NCBI RefSeq assembly: GCF_002176815.1
Contig: NZ_CP021648.1
Span: 868,001 to 932,000, forward strand
Direction of reading: 5' to 3'
DNA from: Acidovorax sp. T1
Lineage (GTDB): Bacteria > Pseudomonadota > Gammaproteobacteria > Burkholderiales > Burkholderiaceae_C
Length of the DNA stretch: 64,000 nt
Shown one piece after another: positions 47,035-55,062 of this stretch (its first letter is position 1; the number at the start of each line of letters is the position of its first letter). The translations under genes were made by a program, and so were the position numbers. Below the pieces are notes generated by a model that saw only the letters and a program-made list of their open reading frames with translations, had not been told where the DNA came from and searched no databases.

Positions 47035-47910
47035 TCAGCGCTCCGAGAAAAGATCCCTGATCACCTGATAGTCAGCGTTGGTGACCGGCACAAATTGCTT
47101 GGCGCCCCTGGAATCCAGCATGGCTCGCAAGGGCGCGGCGTTGAAAAACACGCGGTGAACTTTCTCCACGACCGTTTTGCACAGGCGATTGCGCAAGACG
47201 AATGGGTCGTATGGTATGGGCCCAGATTGCCAAAGAACCGCCAGTTCGCCGGGGGCAATGCGCCCCATTTTCAGGGCCTCTTCAAAGCGTGCGGTGGACA
47301 CAAACCCCGCATCCACCAGGCCTTTTTGAACCACTTCAATGGCGCGGTCATGCGAGCCGGCAAACGAGATGCGGCCGAAGTAGTTGTCGATGCTCTGGCC
47401 CGTCTTTTTCTTCACGAACTGCCTTGGCACCAGGTTGCCGGAGGTGCTTGCCGGGTCGGTCAGGCTCAGGGACCGGTCGCGCAGGTCATTGATTCCGGCA
47501 ATCCCCCGGTTGGATCGCACAATCAAAATGGAACGGTACGTCGCAAGCATGTTGGCGCCGGCCGGGCCACGGCCAGAGGTGGCGGCAAACGGTGTCACGG
47601 CTGCGTTGCGGTCCATCAGCATGGCATAGGCAGCGGGGCCCAGCTCGGCCAGATCAATGCTTTCGTTCAGCAGCCCTTCCATGACGGCCGCATAAGAGGG
47701 CGATGGCACAAGCGCCACACGGCGCTGTAGTGCCTTCTCCAGTTCCATTTGGATGGGGCTGAATTCTTGCAACTGCTTTTGGTTGTTGCCCTTGGGGATC
47801 AAGGCAACGCGCAGGACGTGGGGGTCATCACAGGCGGCATCCGACGCGGACGCCCGTAAGGGCACCAAAATTGCAGCCACAAAAACGATGAAAAAGAATA
47901 AGTGGCTCAT
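47035..47910 (-). CDS. PhnD-like periplasmic phosphonate/phosphate-type binding protein
   Basis: 291 residues. The N-terminal signal MSHLFFFIVFVAAILVPLRA ends near SAS. The mature protein has RVALIPKGNNQKQLQEFSPI, VEGLLNESIDLAELGPAAY-like segment MEGLLNESIDLAELGPAAYA, the SLTDPASTSGNLVPRQFV motif and SFAGSHDRAIEVVQKGLVDA, typical of the PhnD/PtxB/SsuA-like fold. Instead of ABC transporter genes it overlaps a GGDEF-EAL gene by ATGA and lies 26 bp from acr3. It is therefore probably a sensor subunit; PhnD-like proteins such as AioX bind arsenite in other organisms. The ligand here is unknown. Confidence 0.88.
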   Translation of the reverse strand: MSHLFFFIVFVAAILVPLRASASDAACDDPHVLRVALIPKGNNQKQLQEFSPIQMELEKALQRRVALVPSPSYAAVMEGLLNESIDLAELGPAAYAMLMDRNAAVTPFAATSGRGPAGANMLATYRSILIVRSNRGIAGINDLRDRSLSLTDPASTSGNLVPRQFVKKKTGQSIDNYFGRISFAGSHDRAIEVVQKGLVDAGFVSTARFEEALKMGRIAPGELAVLWQSGPIPYDPFVLRNRLCKTVVEKVHRVFFNAAPLRAMLDSRGAKQFVPVTNADYQVIRDLFSER

Positions 47911-50258
47911 GTCGGGACGATAGTTGCTTGTACCAAGAGTTTCTCGGCCTCGGCGCTGTGCACCGGCCTGCTGAGGAAGTAGCCCTGGACCTCGTCGCAT
48001 CCAGCCATTTTCAGTTGCACCAGTTGATCCATCAGTTCAACGCCCTCGGCGACAACGCGCATCTGCAACCCGTGCGCAAGCGTAATGATCGAAGTGACGA
48101 TCACGCCAACGTCCTTGTGGCTGCGAATGTCGTTGATGAATGACCGATCAATCTTGACCGTGCTGATGGGCAGGTCACGTATCTGGCTCAGGCTGGAAAA
48201 ACCGCTGCCAAAGTCATCCAGACCGATGCGTATGCCCAGCTTGCGAAGGTCTTCAAGGACCTTGACGGCCTGGTCAACTGGCTCGACCAGACAGTTCTCG
48301 GTAATCTCTATTTCCAGATCGCCGGGGCTTAAATCATGGTCTTGCAACAACTGCGCAATCTTTGTTGCCAGGCTGCCGTCACGCAACTGCCTTGGCGACA
48401 CATTGAACGCCAAAGGCACCAGCGGTATGCCCTGGGCTTTCCATTGGGCTTGCTGAATGCAGCACGCCTTCATGACCCAATCGCCAAGCTGAACGATCAG
48501 CCCGGACTTTTCAGCCGATGCAATGAAATCGCCGGGATATACCAGTCCATGGTCTGGGTGCTGCCATCGCACCAGAGCCTCCAGGCCTGTGATGCGATAG
48601 TCGGCCAAATCCACTTTGGGTTGAAAGTGAAGCACCAGTTCGTCTTTATCGATCGCGATGGGAAGTTGCCGCTCCAGTTGAAGGATTCGATCGTTCGTTG
48701 GATTCTGGCTGGCGTTGTAGTAGGTGAAGCGCCCCCGCCCCATGCGCTTGGACTCGTACATCGCTGCATCCGCATGCCGGCACAGCGTGGTCACGTCGTG
48801 GCCATCACGCGGGAACGATGCAATGCCGACACTCGGACTGGCCTTGATCTCATGACCATCGATATCGAGATACGGAAGGCTCAGTTGCGCTACCAGCTTG
48901 GAAGCCAGTGCGTCCATGTCCTCTGGCCGATCAAGGGACGTTATCAGCACAGCGAATTCATCGCCGCCCATGCGGCCGACTACATCGGAACTGCGCACAT
49001 TGCTTCGAAGGCGCTCACTCATGGCGCGCAGCAGCTTGTCGCCCACATGGTGACCCAGGGTGTCATTGATGAGCTTGAACCGATCCAGATCCAGATACAT
49101 CAGCATGTAGTGCTTGCGGCTGCGCCGGGCCCCTTCCAGATGGCTGGCGGCGATTTCATTGAACATCCGCCGGTTGTGCAATCCAGTCAAGTGGTCGAAG
49201 GATGCCAGTGTCATTGCCCGAGTCGTCTCGCTCTCCAGGTGCACGATCAACTCACGCTTTTCCTCATCAGATGCGTGCAGCGCTTCCAGCAACGTCTGCT
49301 GGCGGCGCGTGCTGCGCACCAGCCCCCAAGCAGCGGCAGCCAAGATGAAGCTGAGAGAGCCCAGGATGCCCCATACGCGCAGACTGCTGCCGTTGCTGTG
49401 AATCTCCTGCATTCCGCGACTGACTGCAACGATGAAGGGCGCACGCTCTACCCGCTGAAAGCGTGCCAATTGCTCACCCTCGTGCCCGGGCAGGACGCCT
49501 CTCCACAGGCCCTCGGATGAATTCGCCGGAGCGAACTGCGGCAGGCGGCGGGGCTGCTGACTTAACGACAGCCCTTCTGGGCGCGCCTCGGCGATCTCAA
49601 CGCCATCCAGCCCCAGGATATGGATGGACCCCGTGGTGCCCATATCGATGTTGCGGTAAAGCTGCAGAAAATAACCAAGGTCCAGCATGGCAAGCAGGTA
49701 GCCCGATTGCGGGGGGTGCCCATTGGGAGCCGATACCAGGAGCGGAACTTGCCAGGCGTTTTCTTTGAGCAGCGGGCCGACCTGAACATCCGGGTCTGTT
49801 GCCAGAATGTCATCCGTGGAGTTGCCCGCCCGCTGCAGGAATGCCTTGATTTCCGGGCCATCCACAAACGGAGACGACGAGCTCAGTCGATTCAGCGCGC
49901 TGTCATAGAGTGCAAGCCTGAGAAAAGTGCGGTCCGACGCCAGCATCGACGTCAATCGGGCAGATGCGCTGGACTGACCTTCGTCTGCGGCATGGTTCAC
50001 GGTAACCGCCATCAATCGGCTGCGATCCACTACCTGGGCCAAGTTTTCCGCAATGATGGCGGCCAGACTGCGTTGCTGAAGCTCGGCATTCTTCTCCAGC
50101 AGCGCTGCCTCGGCCCGCAAGCGCTGCCAGGTCAAGATCCAGATCAAGGCCAGCACGATCAGCAAAGCCGCAATGCTGATCCACTGCAATCGTTGAGAGC
50201 TGCCGACGGGGCCAGTGAGCCGCTTGGCGATGACGGAACGAAATTTGTGGGGGATCAA
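47907..50258 (-). CDS. Membrane GGDEF-EAL protein (diguanylate cyclase/phosphodiesterase) with periplasmic sensor
   Basis: 783 residues. A first membrane helix (WISIAALLIVLALIWILTWQ, about 25-45), a periplasmic region of about 250 residues resembling a double Cache sensor, and a second helix (ILGSLSFILAAAAWGLVRST, about 295-315). The GGDEF domain keeps GRMGGDEFAVLI and a preceding DRFKLINDTLGHHVGDKLL; the EAL domain keeps GLEALVRWQHP, EIEITENCLV, DDFGSGFSSLSQIR, KIDRSFIND and QGYFLSRP. Both catalytic sites look intact. The upstream coupled PhnD-like protein may present its ligand to the sensor domain. Output is c-di-GMP level, typically motility or biofilm. Confidence 0.94.
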   Translation of the reverse strand: MIPHKFRSVIAKRLTGPVGSSQRLQWISIAALLIVLALIWILTWQRLRAEAALLEKNAELQQRSLAAIIAENLAQVVDRSRLMAVTVNHAADEGQSSASARLTSMLASDRTFLRLALYDSALNRLSSSSPFVDGPEIKAFLQRAGNSTDDILATDPDVQVGPLLKENAWQVPLLVSAPNGHPPQSGYLLAMLDLGYFLQLYRNIDMGTTGSIHILGLDGVEIAEARPEGLSLSQQPRRLPQFAPANSSEGLWRGVLPGHEGEQLARFQRVERAPFIVAVSRGMQEIHSNGSSLRVWGILGSLSFILAAAAWGLVRSTRRQQTLLEALHASDEEKRELIVHLESETTRAMTLASFDHLTGLHNRRMFNEIAASHLEGARRSRKHYMLMYLDLDRFKLINDTLGHHVGDKLLRAMSERLRSNVRSSDVVGRMGGDEFAVLITSLDRPEDMDALASKLVAQLSLPYLDIDGHEIKASPSVGIASFPRDGHDVTTLCRHADAAMYESKRMGRGRFTYYNASQNPTNDRILQLERQLPIAIDKDELVLHFQPKVDLADYRITGLEALVRWQHPDHGLVYPGDFIASAEKSGLIVQLGDWVMKACCIQQAQWKAQGIPLVPLAFNVSPRQLRDGSLATKIAQLLQDHDLSPGDLEIEITENCLVEPVDQAVKVLEDLRKLGIRIGLDDFGSGFSSLSQIRDLPISTVKIDRSFINDIRSHKDVGVIVTSIITLAHGLQMRVVAEGVELMDQLVQLKMAGCDEVQGYFLSRPVHSAEAEKLLVQATIVPT

Positions 50259-50549
50259 GCGACGGAGCGATCTGTAAGGTCAACTGCCGATCGTGCGACA
50301 AAGTTGTGACGAGCGCATGTCAATTCCGGGGCTTGTCATTTGCCGCCCCACGCAATGGCATTCGACGGCTGGGTGTTTGGGGCGCCTGCATTCGTGCAGC
50401 GCGCTTGCGGAGCACGCCCAAGACCAGAAACAACAAAGCCCCATTGCTGGGGCTTTGCGGCGCTTGCCTCAACCTGTTTGGCTTGTGGCGGGTTCCATGG
50501 GGGGGGAAGGCGCGATGATCGCCTTGAAAACCGCAGGAATACCGGGATC

Positions 50550-50578
50550 TGGCGGAGACTGTGGCAGTCGAACCCGCG
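50550..50578 (-). repeat. tRNA-Ser-like 3' end fragment (candidate attachment site)
   Basis: Read on the minus strand it ends GTCTCCGCCA after GGGTTCGACTGCC, matching the T-arm, acceptor and CCA end of a tRNA-Ser in length and position. No 5' tRNA half lies beside it, and the T-stem has two mismatches, so it is not a functional gene. Its place 180 bp before an integrase fits an att site. Confidence 0.5.
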
Positions 50579-50690
50579 TTTCATATTTTTCCATGACGTC
50601 GCAAGAATCTATAAATTACTCAATAAAAACAATAGGTTATAGATTTCATCGTCTCACATCGTTTCCGACGATATCTCCCAATCTCGTGTT

Positions 50691-50714
50691 TTTTCCGTAT
50701 ACTTTTCCGTATAA
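50691..50714 (+). repeat. Tandem direct repeat TTTTCCGTATAC upstream of the integrase
   Basis: TTTTCCGTATA occurs at 50691-50701 and 50703-50713, a 12-bp period. It may be an arm-type integrase site or overlap the int promoter, where TATACT or TATAAC could be the -10 box. Confidence 0.5.
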
Positions 50715-50755
50715 CGAGGTCAAAATTTGGGTCTCGTCTCCGTCGAACTCTACTC

Positions 50756-51988
50756 ATGGTCAAAGCCAACAAACTCACTCAGCTGCAAGCCACCAAGCTC
50801 AAGGAAGCCGGAATGCATGGCGACGGCGCGGGCCTGTGGCTCAAGGTCACCGAAGGGGGCTCCAAGTCATGGATTCTGCGCTATGCATTCAATGGCCGTG
50901 AGCGCTGGACGGGGCTCGGGCCATACCCCGATGTCTCCCTTGCCGAAGCGCGTGACAAAGCCGCAACGTGGCGCCGCGAGGTGCGCCAGGGCATCGACCC
51001 CATGCAGGTCAAGCATCAAGCGGCAGCCGCCGTGCGGGCCGAGCAAGCCAAAACGGTCACATTCGAGAGTTGTGCCCAGCGCTACATCGAATCACACCGC
51101 TCGGGCTGGAAAAGCGCCAAACACGCCGAGCAGTGGACCAGTACGCTCCAAGCCTATGCAGGCCCCGTCATCGGCAAGATGGATGTCGCCCTGATTGAAA
51201 CCGCACACATCATGCGGGTGCTCGACCCCGTGTGGCACACCAAGGCAGAAACCGCCTCGCGCCTGCGGGGCCGCGTGGAAGCCATCCTCGACTGGGCGAC
51301 CGTGCACCGATACCGTACAGGAGACAACCCGGCCCGCTGGAAAGGCCACCTCGAAGCGCTGCTGCCCGCGCGCTCCAAAGTCTCCAAGGCCAAGCACTTT
51401 GCTGCACTGCCGTGGCGCGATATGAAACCGTTCATGGCCGAGCTGCGCAAGCAAAACGGCATTGGTGCGCTTGCATTGCAGTTCACCATCCTCACCGCGG
51501 CCCGTTCGGGCGAAGTTCGTGGCATGGAATGGTACGAGGTGGATTTTGAGCAACGGCTGTGGACCGTCCCTGGCGAGCGCATGAAAGCCGGGCGGGAGCA
51601 CCGCGTACCGCTGTCAAATGCAGCAGTCGAGCTGCTTGAGCAACTGAAAGCGGTAAAGCTGGCGGACACCGAAACCGTGTTTCCGAGCGTGCGCGATCAC
51701 AAGCCCCTTTCCGACATGACGCTCACTGTCGTGCTGCGGCGCATGCAGCGCAGCGACATCACGGTGCACGGCTTTCGCTCGTCGTTTCGGGACTGGGCGG
51801 CTGAAGCCACCGACTTCCCGCAGGAAATGGCCGAAATGGCGCTGGCGCACATCGTGGGCAACAAGGTGGAGGCAGCTTACCGGCGCGGGGACATGCTGGA
51901 AAAGCGGCGCGCGATGATGGAGGCGTGGGCGGTACACGCTGAACCGACGCAGACCGGCCCAAACGCGACTCCCGCTCCTCATCAATAG
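50756..51988 (+). CDS. P4-type tyrosine integrase
   Basis: 410 residues. The N-terminal DUF4102 arm domain (LWLKVTEGGSKSWILRYAFN, WTGLGPYPDVSLAEARDKAA) precedes a core-binding domain (FESCAQRYIESHRSGWKSAK) and a catalytic domain with Arg in ILTAARSGEVRGMEW, His-x-x-Arg in ITVHGFRSSFRDWA, LAHIVGNKVEAAYRRGD with the Tyr nucleophile and the usual EKRRAMMEAWA tail. It integrates elements into tRNA or tmRNA 3' ends. The adjacent tRNA-like fragment to its left is the probable att site. The ATG has no strong Shine-Dalgarno sequence. Confidence 0.95.
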   Translation: MVKANKLTQLQATKLKEAGMHGDGAGLWLKVTEGGSKSWILRYAFNGRERWTGLGPYPDVSLAEARDKAATWRREVRQGIDPMQVKHQAAAAVRAEQAKTVTFESCAQRYIESHRSGWKSAKHAEQWTSTLQAYAGPVIGKMDVALIETAHIMRVLDPVWHTKAETASRLRGRVEAILDWATVHRYRTGDNPARWKGHLEALLPARSKVSKAKHFAALPWRDMKPFMAELRKQNGIGALALQFTILTAARSGEVRGMEWYEVDFEQRLWTVPGERMKAGREHRVPLSNAAVELLEQLKAVKLADTETVFPSVRDHKPLSDMTLTVVLRRMQRSDITVHGFRSSFRDWAAEATDFPQEMAEMALAHIVGNKVEAAYRRGDMLEKRRAMMEAWAVHAEPTQTGPNATPAPHQ

Positions 51989-52172
51989 CCCATAATTGCC
52001 TGGGCTGAATCGCTGGATATACGGCGGTAAATATGAAAAGTAATCGGGAAATGAGGGGTAAATCCATCACGACAGTAGCTCACACCGCGTGCTGCTTCGG
52101 ACTCCGTGGCTCGATGGCTGGCGCATTGTTGGTTGCTCAAGTTGAGCTGTTTGCCGCGGAATGGGAAGTGTC

Positions 52173-53015
52173 ATGAAGAATCGGGTCATCAACGTCAAAG
52201 GTGCGGAAGTCACCATCGCCACACGTCACGAGCAGGACTACATCTCGCTGACCGACATGGTGAGGAACTTCGACGGCGGCAGTGCCCTGATCGAGCAATG
52301 GCTGAAGAACAAGGACACCGTGCTGTTCTTGGGCGTGTGGGAACAACTGAACAACCCCGGATTTAATTCCCTCGAATTCGAGGGAATTAAAAACGAGGCT
52401 GGGCGCAACAGCTTCTTTTTGTCGGCGAAGAAATGGATAGAGGCCACCGGCGCCGTCGGCTTACATGCCAAGGCCGGGCGGTATGGCGGAACCTATGCCC
52501 ACAAGGACATCGCTTTCGAGTTCGGCTCTTGGCTCAGCCCGGAGTTCAAGCTCTACCTCATCAAAGAGTTCCAACGCCTCAAGGATGAAGAATCCCGCGC
52601 CACGTCCTTGGAGTGGAGCTTTCAGCGCACCTTGGCCAAGGTCAATTACAAGATCCACACTGATGCCATCAAGGAGCGGCTGATTCCGCCCCGCCTCGCG
52701 CCGACACAGACGGGCATCATCTACGCCAGCGAAGCTGACTTGCTCAACGTTGCGATGTTCGGCATCACGGCGGCTCAGTGGCGGCAGGTCAACCCAGACC
52801 AGAGCGGTAACATGCGCGACGCCGCCACCCTTGAGCAACTCGTGGTGCTGTCAAACCTCGAAAGCATCAATGCGGTTTTGATTCATCAAGGTCTGGCCGC
52901 CCCCGCGCGACTGGCGCAGTTGAATGCCATCGCCATCACGCAGATGCGCTCGTTGGTGGGCATGAGTGAAATCAAGCAACTGAGTTCCCCCAAGGCTGGC
53001 AAGGGGCGTGCTTGA
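52173..53015 (+). CDS. KilA-N domain protein
   Basis: 280 residues from MKNRVINVKGAEVTIATRHE; an in-frame ATG four codons upstream is possible. The N-terminal KilA-N domain shows YISLTDMVRNFDGGSALIEQ, WIEATGAVGLHAKAGRYGGT and YAHKDIAFEFGSWLSPEFKL, the part shared with phage antirepressors and RhuM proteins and thought to bind DNA. The C-terminal half (YKIHTDAIKERLIPPRLAPT, EADLLNVAMFGITAAQWRQV) is a conserved extension of unknown role. A perfect 30-bp palindrome lies in the coding sequence. It is the first gene after the integrase, often a cargo position. Confidence 0.9.
   Translation: MKNRVINVKGAEVTIATRHEQDYISLTDMVRNFDGGSALIEQWLKNKDTVLFLGVWEQLNNPGFNSLEFEGIKNEAGRNSFFLSAKKWIEATGAVGLHAKAGRYGGTYAHKDIAFEFGSWLSPEFKLYLIKEFQRLKDEESRATSLEWSFQRTLAKVNYKIHTDAIKERLIPPRLAPTQTGIIYASEADLLNVAMFGITAAQWRQVNPDQSGNMRDAATLEQLVVLSNLESINAVLIHQGLAAPARLAQLNAIAITQMRSLVGMSEIKQLSSPKAGKGRA
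52362..52391. repeat. Perfect 30-bp palindrome inside the KilA-N gene
   Basis: The left half TTTAATTCCCTCGAA is followed at once by its exact reverse complement, with no spacer. It encodes the FNSLEFEGIKN stretch of the KilA-N domain, a conserved region, so coding and DNA constraints overlap. Confidence 0.95.
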
Positions 53016-53051
53016 TTCCACGGGTTGCGCGGCCTGCTCACACAGCCAGCG

Positions 53052-53144
53052 ATGAGCGATGTTGGCGCTGATGTGCCGATTGCTGATCGGTTGTATGGCG
53101 AGCATCTTGAGCAGCTTCGCCGTGAAGGAGAAATAGATGGCTAA
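53052..53144 (+). pseudogene. Remnant of a RelE/DUF891-type toxin gene (C-terminal end only)
   Basis: Thirty codons remain. The last 20, IADRLYGEHLEQLRREGEID, match the usual C-terminal helix of toxins encoded just upstream of this antitoxin type (pattern AD-x-x-x-x-x-HL-x-x-L). The TAA overlaps the antitoxin ATG by 8 bases, the normal toxin-antitoxin junction. The catalytic body of the toxin is gone, so no active toxin is expected. Confidence 0.6.
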
Positions 53145-53391
53145 GAGGTTTTCTGAATTGCGGGCTGCAATGAGCCCTGAAGCGCGCTCGCAGGCCTCCG
53201 AACTCGCGCAAACCATGTTGAATGAAATGCCGCGGCACGAGCTGCGCCAAGCTCGGGGGCTATCGCAAAAGATGCTGGCGGACGTACTTCATGTGCAGCA
53301 GCCCTCCATCATCAAGATGGAGAAGCGCACGGACATGTATTTATCTACGCTACGCAGTGACATCCAAGCGATGGGGGTGTTATGGACATGA
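53137..53391 (+). CDS. XRE/HigA-type antitoxin, probably frameshifted near its end
   Basis: 84 residues as read. The helical leader MAKRFSELRAAMSPEARSQA and HTH ELRQARGLSQKMLADVLHVQ with PSIIKMEKRTDMYLSTLRSD are typical of the antitoxin family of about 95-100 residues. After DIQAMG the frame ends in VLWT. In the next frame the DNA continues GGVMDMSETMPDAKVRQL, which resembles the expected C-terminal strand of these antitoxins. The break is at a run of five G (53373-53377); six would restore the frame. Its partner toxin is truncated, so it is probably an orphan regulator. Confidence 0.8.
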   Translation: MAKRFSELRAAMSPEARSQASELAQTMLNEMPRHELRQARGLSQKMLADVLHVQQPSIIKMEKRTDMYLSTLRSDIQAMGVLWT

Positions 53392-53879
53392 GCGAAACGA
53401 TGCCGGACGCCAAAGTCAGACAGTTACCGTCCTCATTGGTGGTGCGGCGCGCGCCCAGTAAGCGCTCGGTGGTGAACGAGTTCCAGGCGCGACATTTTTG
53501 CGAGTTGTGCCGCCTGTTGGTCAAGCGGACTCTTGAATACTTTGAAGTGGAATCGGTAGAAGGGTTGTCTGAAGAGGGCTGGGAGTCATTCACTGAGATG
53601 CCTGAGTACGGGCTCTTTACGACAGGTGTTTATGCCTGCGGTTTTGTCTGTGCGGATCTCAAACCCGATGCAGATCTTGACGCGGTTAAACAACGTCCAG
53701 TTGAGGCAATTCAAGGGGCAAGCTTGCCCCGCCTACGTCACTACGTTCATACGCTGATGCGTTCTGAGCGAGCAAGTTATGGTTACGGCAGCTTCATCTA
53801 TGACGCACTTCGCGCGGGGGTGTTAGAGCAGTTGTCTGAAAGAATGGATCGCGGTGCTGACCTCTACGAACGCCTTTGA
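53388..53879 (+). CDS. Hypothetical protein (DUF6508-like), possibly fused to the antitoxin end
   Basis: 163 residues from the ATG overlapping the antitoxin stop (ATGA); an ATG at 53382 is also possible. The first 20 residues look like the antitoxin C-terminus in the restored frame. The rest, YGLFTTGVYACGFVCADLKP, LPRLRHYVHTLMRSERASYG and IYDALRAGVLEQLSERM, resembles small proteins of the DUF6508 type, whose function is unknown. Base composition is lower in GC than the chromosome core. It may be an independent gene, or the second part of one frameshifted gene starting at 53137. Confidence 0.55.
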   Translation: MSETMPDAKVRQLPSSLVVRRAPSKRSVVNEFQARHFCELCRLLVKRTLEYFEVESVEGLSEEGWESFTEMPEYGLFTTGVYACGFVCADLKPDADLDAVKQRPVEAIQGASLPRLRHYVHTLMRSERASYGYGSFIYDALRAGVLEQLSERMDRGADLYERL

Positions 53880-53909
53880 CCCGATTGACCATTCATTGAT
53901 TTCAGCATC

Positions 53910-54929
53910 ATGACTTTTTTTCTGTTACCCAACAACACTGTTTCACAGGCGCATGATGTGCCCAAGATGTCAATCAAGCAGGCCGGGTACACCGAGAATG
54001 AGGTTCGCGATTTGGTTGCCGCCAACATCGGAACATTTCTTCCTGGTCTGATGACTGTTGCGACAGAGTTCAGTCGTTGGCAGGATAGCTTGCGTCGTTT
54101 AGACATTTTGGCCATTGATAAGGAGCGCAACCTCTACGTCATCGAGTTCAAACGTGATAACGATGCGGCCCATGCCGAACTTCAAGCGATACGCTACGCG
54201 GCAATGCTATCGGTTCTTGAGTTCGATGACTTGATTCAAGCCGGGTACGAGTACCGCAAGAAGATAGACGCATCCATTCAGGTGGAAGTTTGGCAATCGG
54301 AACTCCTCAAATTTCTCGGGGAGTCTGCGCCCGACACAATCGAGTTGGGTCGCATTCCCCGCATCGTTCTGATTTCCAGCCAGTTTAACAAAGAGATCAC
54401 CACAACCGTGCTGTGGCTCAACGACAGATTTGGGGCGGTGGAAGAAGGCGTTCCGGGCATGTACATCATGTGCATCGAGGTGTCTGTTTATGAGCTGGGT
54501 GGTCAGAGGGCGCTGCACTTCGACCAGATCATTCCGATATCGCAGGCCGAGGAGTACCAGGTTCGGGCACGAGCCAAGGAATTGGACAGCGCCAAAAAAC
54601 AGGCCAAAGCGAAGAGGGCAAGGACCGTTTCACTCTTGGTGTCTGCTGGGCGTCTCAAACTAGACGACAAGATCGTCGTCGTTGAGGGGGCATTCAAGGC
54701 TTTGAACATGACCACGCCGCTTGATCGAGCCGCCACATTCGCAGGTGGTGGTCGATTCACGTGGTGCGCGGACGGGCAGACGTATGACTCTTTGAACGCG
54801 TTGACGCGGGCTCTTCATGAGAAGTGCGGCCAGCAATTAGGCACCATTCAGGCGCCACAGTACTGGCGTCTTGTATCGAGCAAGTTCACTTTGGCGGAAG
54901 AAGCGAATCAACTGGCAGCGCTTGCTTAG
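53910..54929 (+). CDS. PD-(D/E)XK nuclease-like protein
   Basis: 339 residues. The core RRLDILAIDKERNLYVIEFK has the pattern D-x(11-13)-E-x-K of PD-(D/E)XK nucleases (about residues 62-82), preceded by helices with GYTENEVRDLVAANIGTFLP, as in NucS/EndoMS-like and related DUF91 proteins. After it come HAELQAIRYAAMLSVLEFDD and RIPRIVLISSQFNKEITTTV. The C-terminal 100 residues have TVSLLVSAGRLKLDDKIVVV and QTYDSLNALTRALHEKCGQQ, the latter like a small DNA- or substrate-recognition domain. It may be a stand-alone defence or repair nuclease; its partner genes do not identify it further. Confidence 0.75.
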   Translation: MTFFLLPNNTVSQAHDVPKMSIKQAGYTENEVRDLVAANIGTFLPGLMTVATEFSRWQDSLRRLDILAIDKERNLYVIEFKRDNDAAHAELQAIRYAAMLSVLEFDDLIQAGYEYRKKIDASIQVEVWQSELLKFLGESAPDTIELGRIPRIVLISSQFNKEITTTVLWLNDRFGAVEEGVPGMYIMCIEVSVYELGGQRALHFDQIIPISQAEEYQVRARAKELDSAKKQAKAKRARTVSLLVSAGRLKLDDKIVVVEGAFKALNMTTPLDRAATFAGGGRFTWCADGQTYDSLNALTRALHEKCGQQLGTIQAPQYWRLVSSKFTLAEEANQLAALA

Positions 54930-55012
54930 TAGCGAGTATTTATTGGCCCCGAGGGCTGGGTCACAGTGGCTGAGCTTGTATGCCTACATTGCCCCCTTGG
55001 TGGTTTGACCAG

Positions 55013-55043
55013 GTGGCCGATTCGGTCAGTACGAATCGGCCAC
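55013..55043. terminator. 12-bp inverted repeat between convergent genes
   Basis: GTGGCCGATTCG and CGAATCGGCCAC form a perfect stem around GTCAGTA. It lies in the 133-bp gap between the nuclease and the leftward replication gene and may end transcription from either side, though no long T run is present. Confidence 0.55.
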
Positions 55044-55062
55044 GTGGTCTCCCGCTCGGTCT

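Larger units (their letters stand above)
50259..50755. other. Noncoding stretch between the GGDEF-EAL gene and the second integrase
   Basis: 497 bp without a supported gene. It contains the inverted repeat AAAGCCCC-N6-GGGGCTTT (50435-50456), a tRNA-Ser-like 3' fragment (50550-50578), an AT-richer part and two copies of TTTTCCGTATAC (50691-50714) in front of the integrase. Open frames here show no protein-like similarity. Confidence 0.65.

Noticed and set aside
50293..50901. Rightward frame of 202 codons covering the tRNA-like fragment and the integrase start
   Set aside because: It runs through the candidate att site and into the integrase in another frame; translation of tRNA-like sequence commonly gives such spurious frames.
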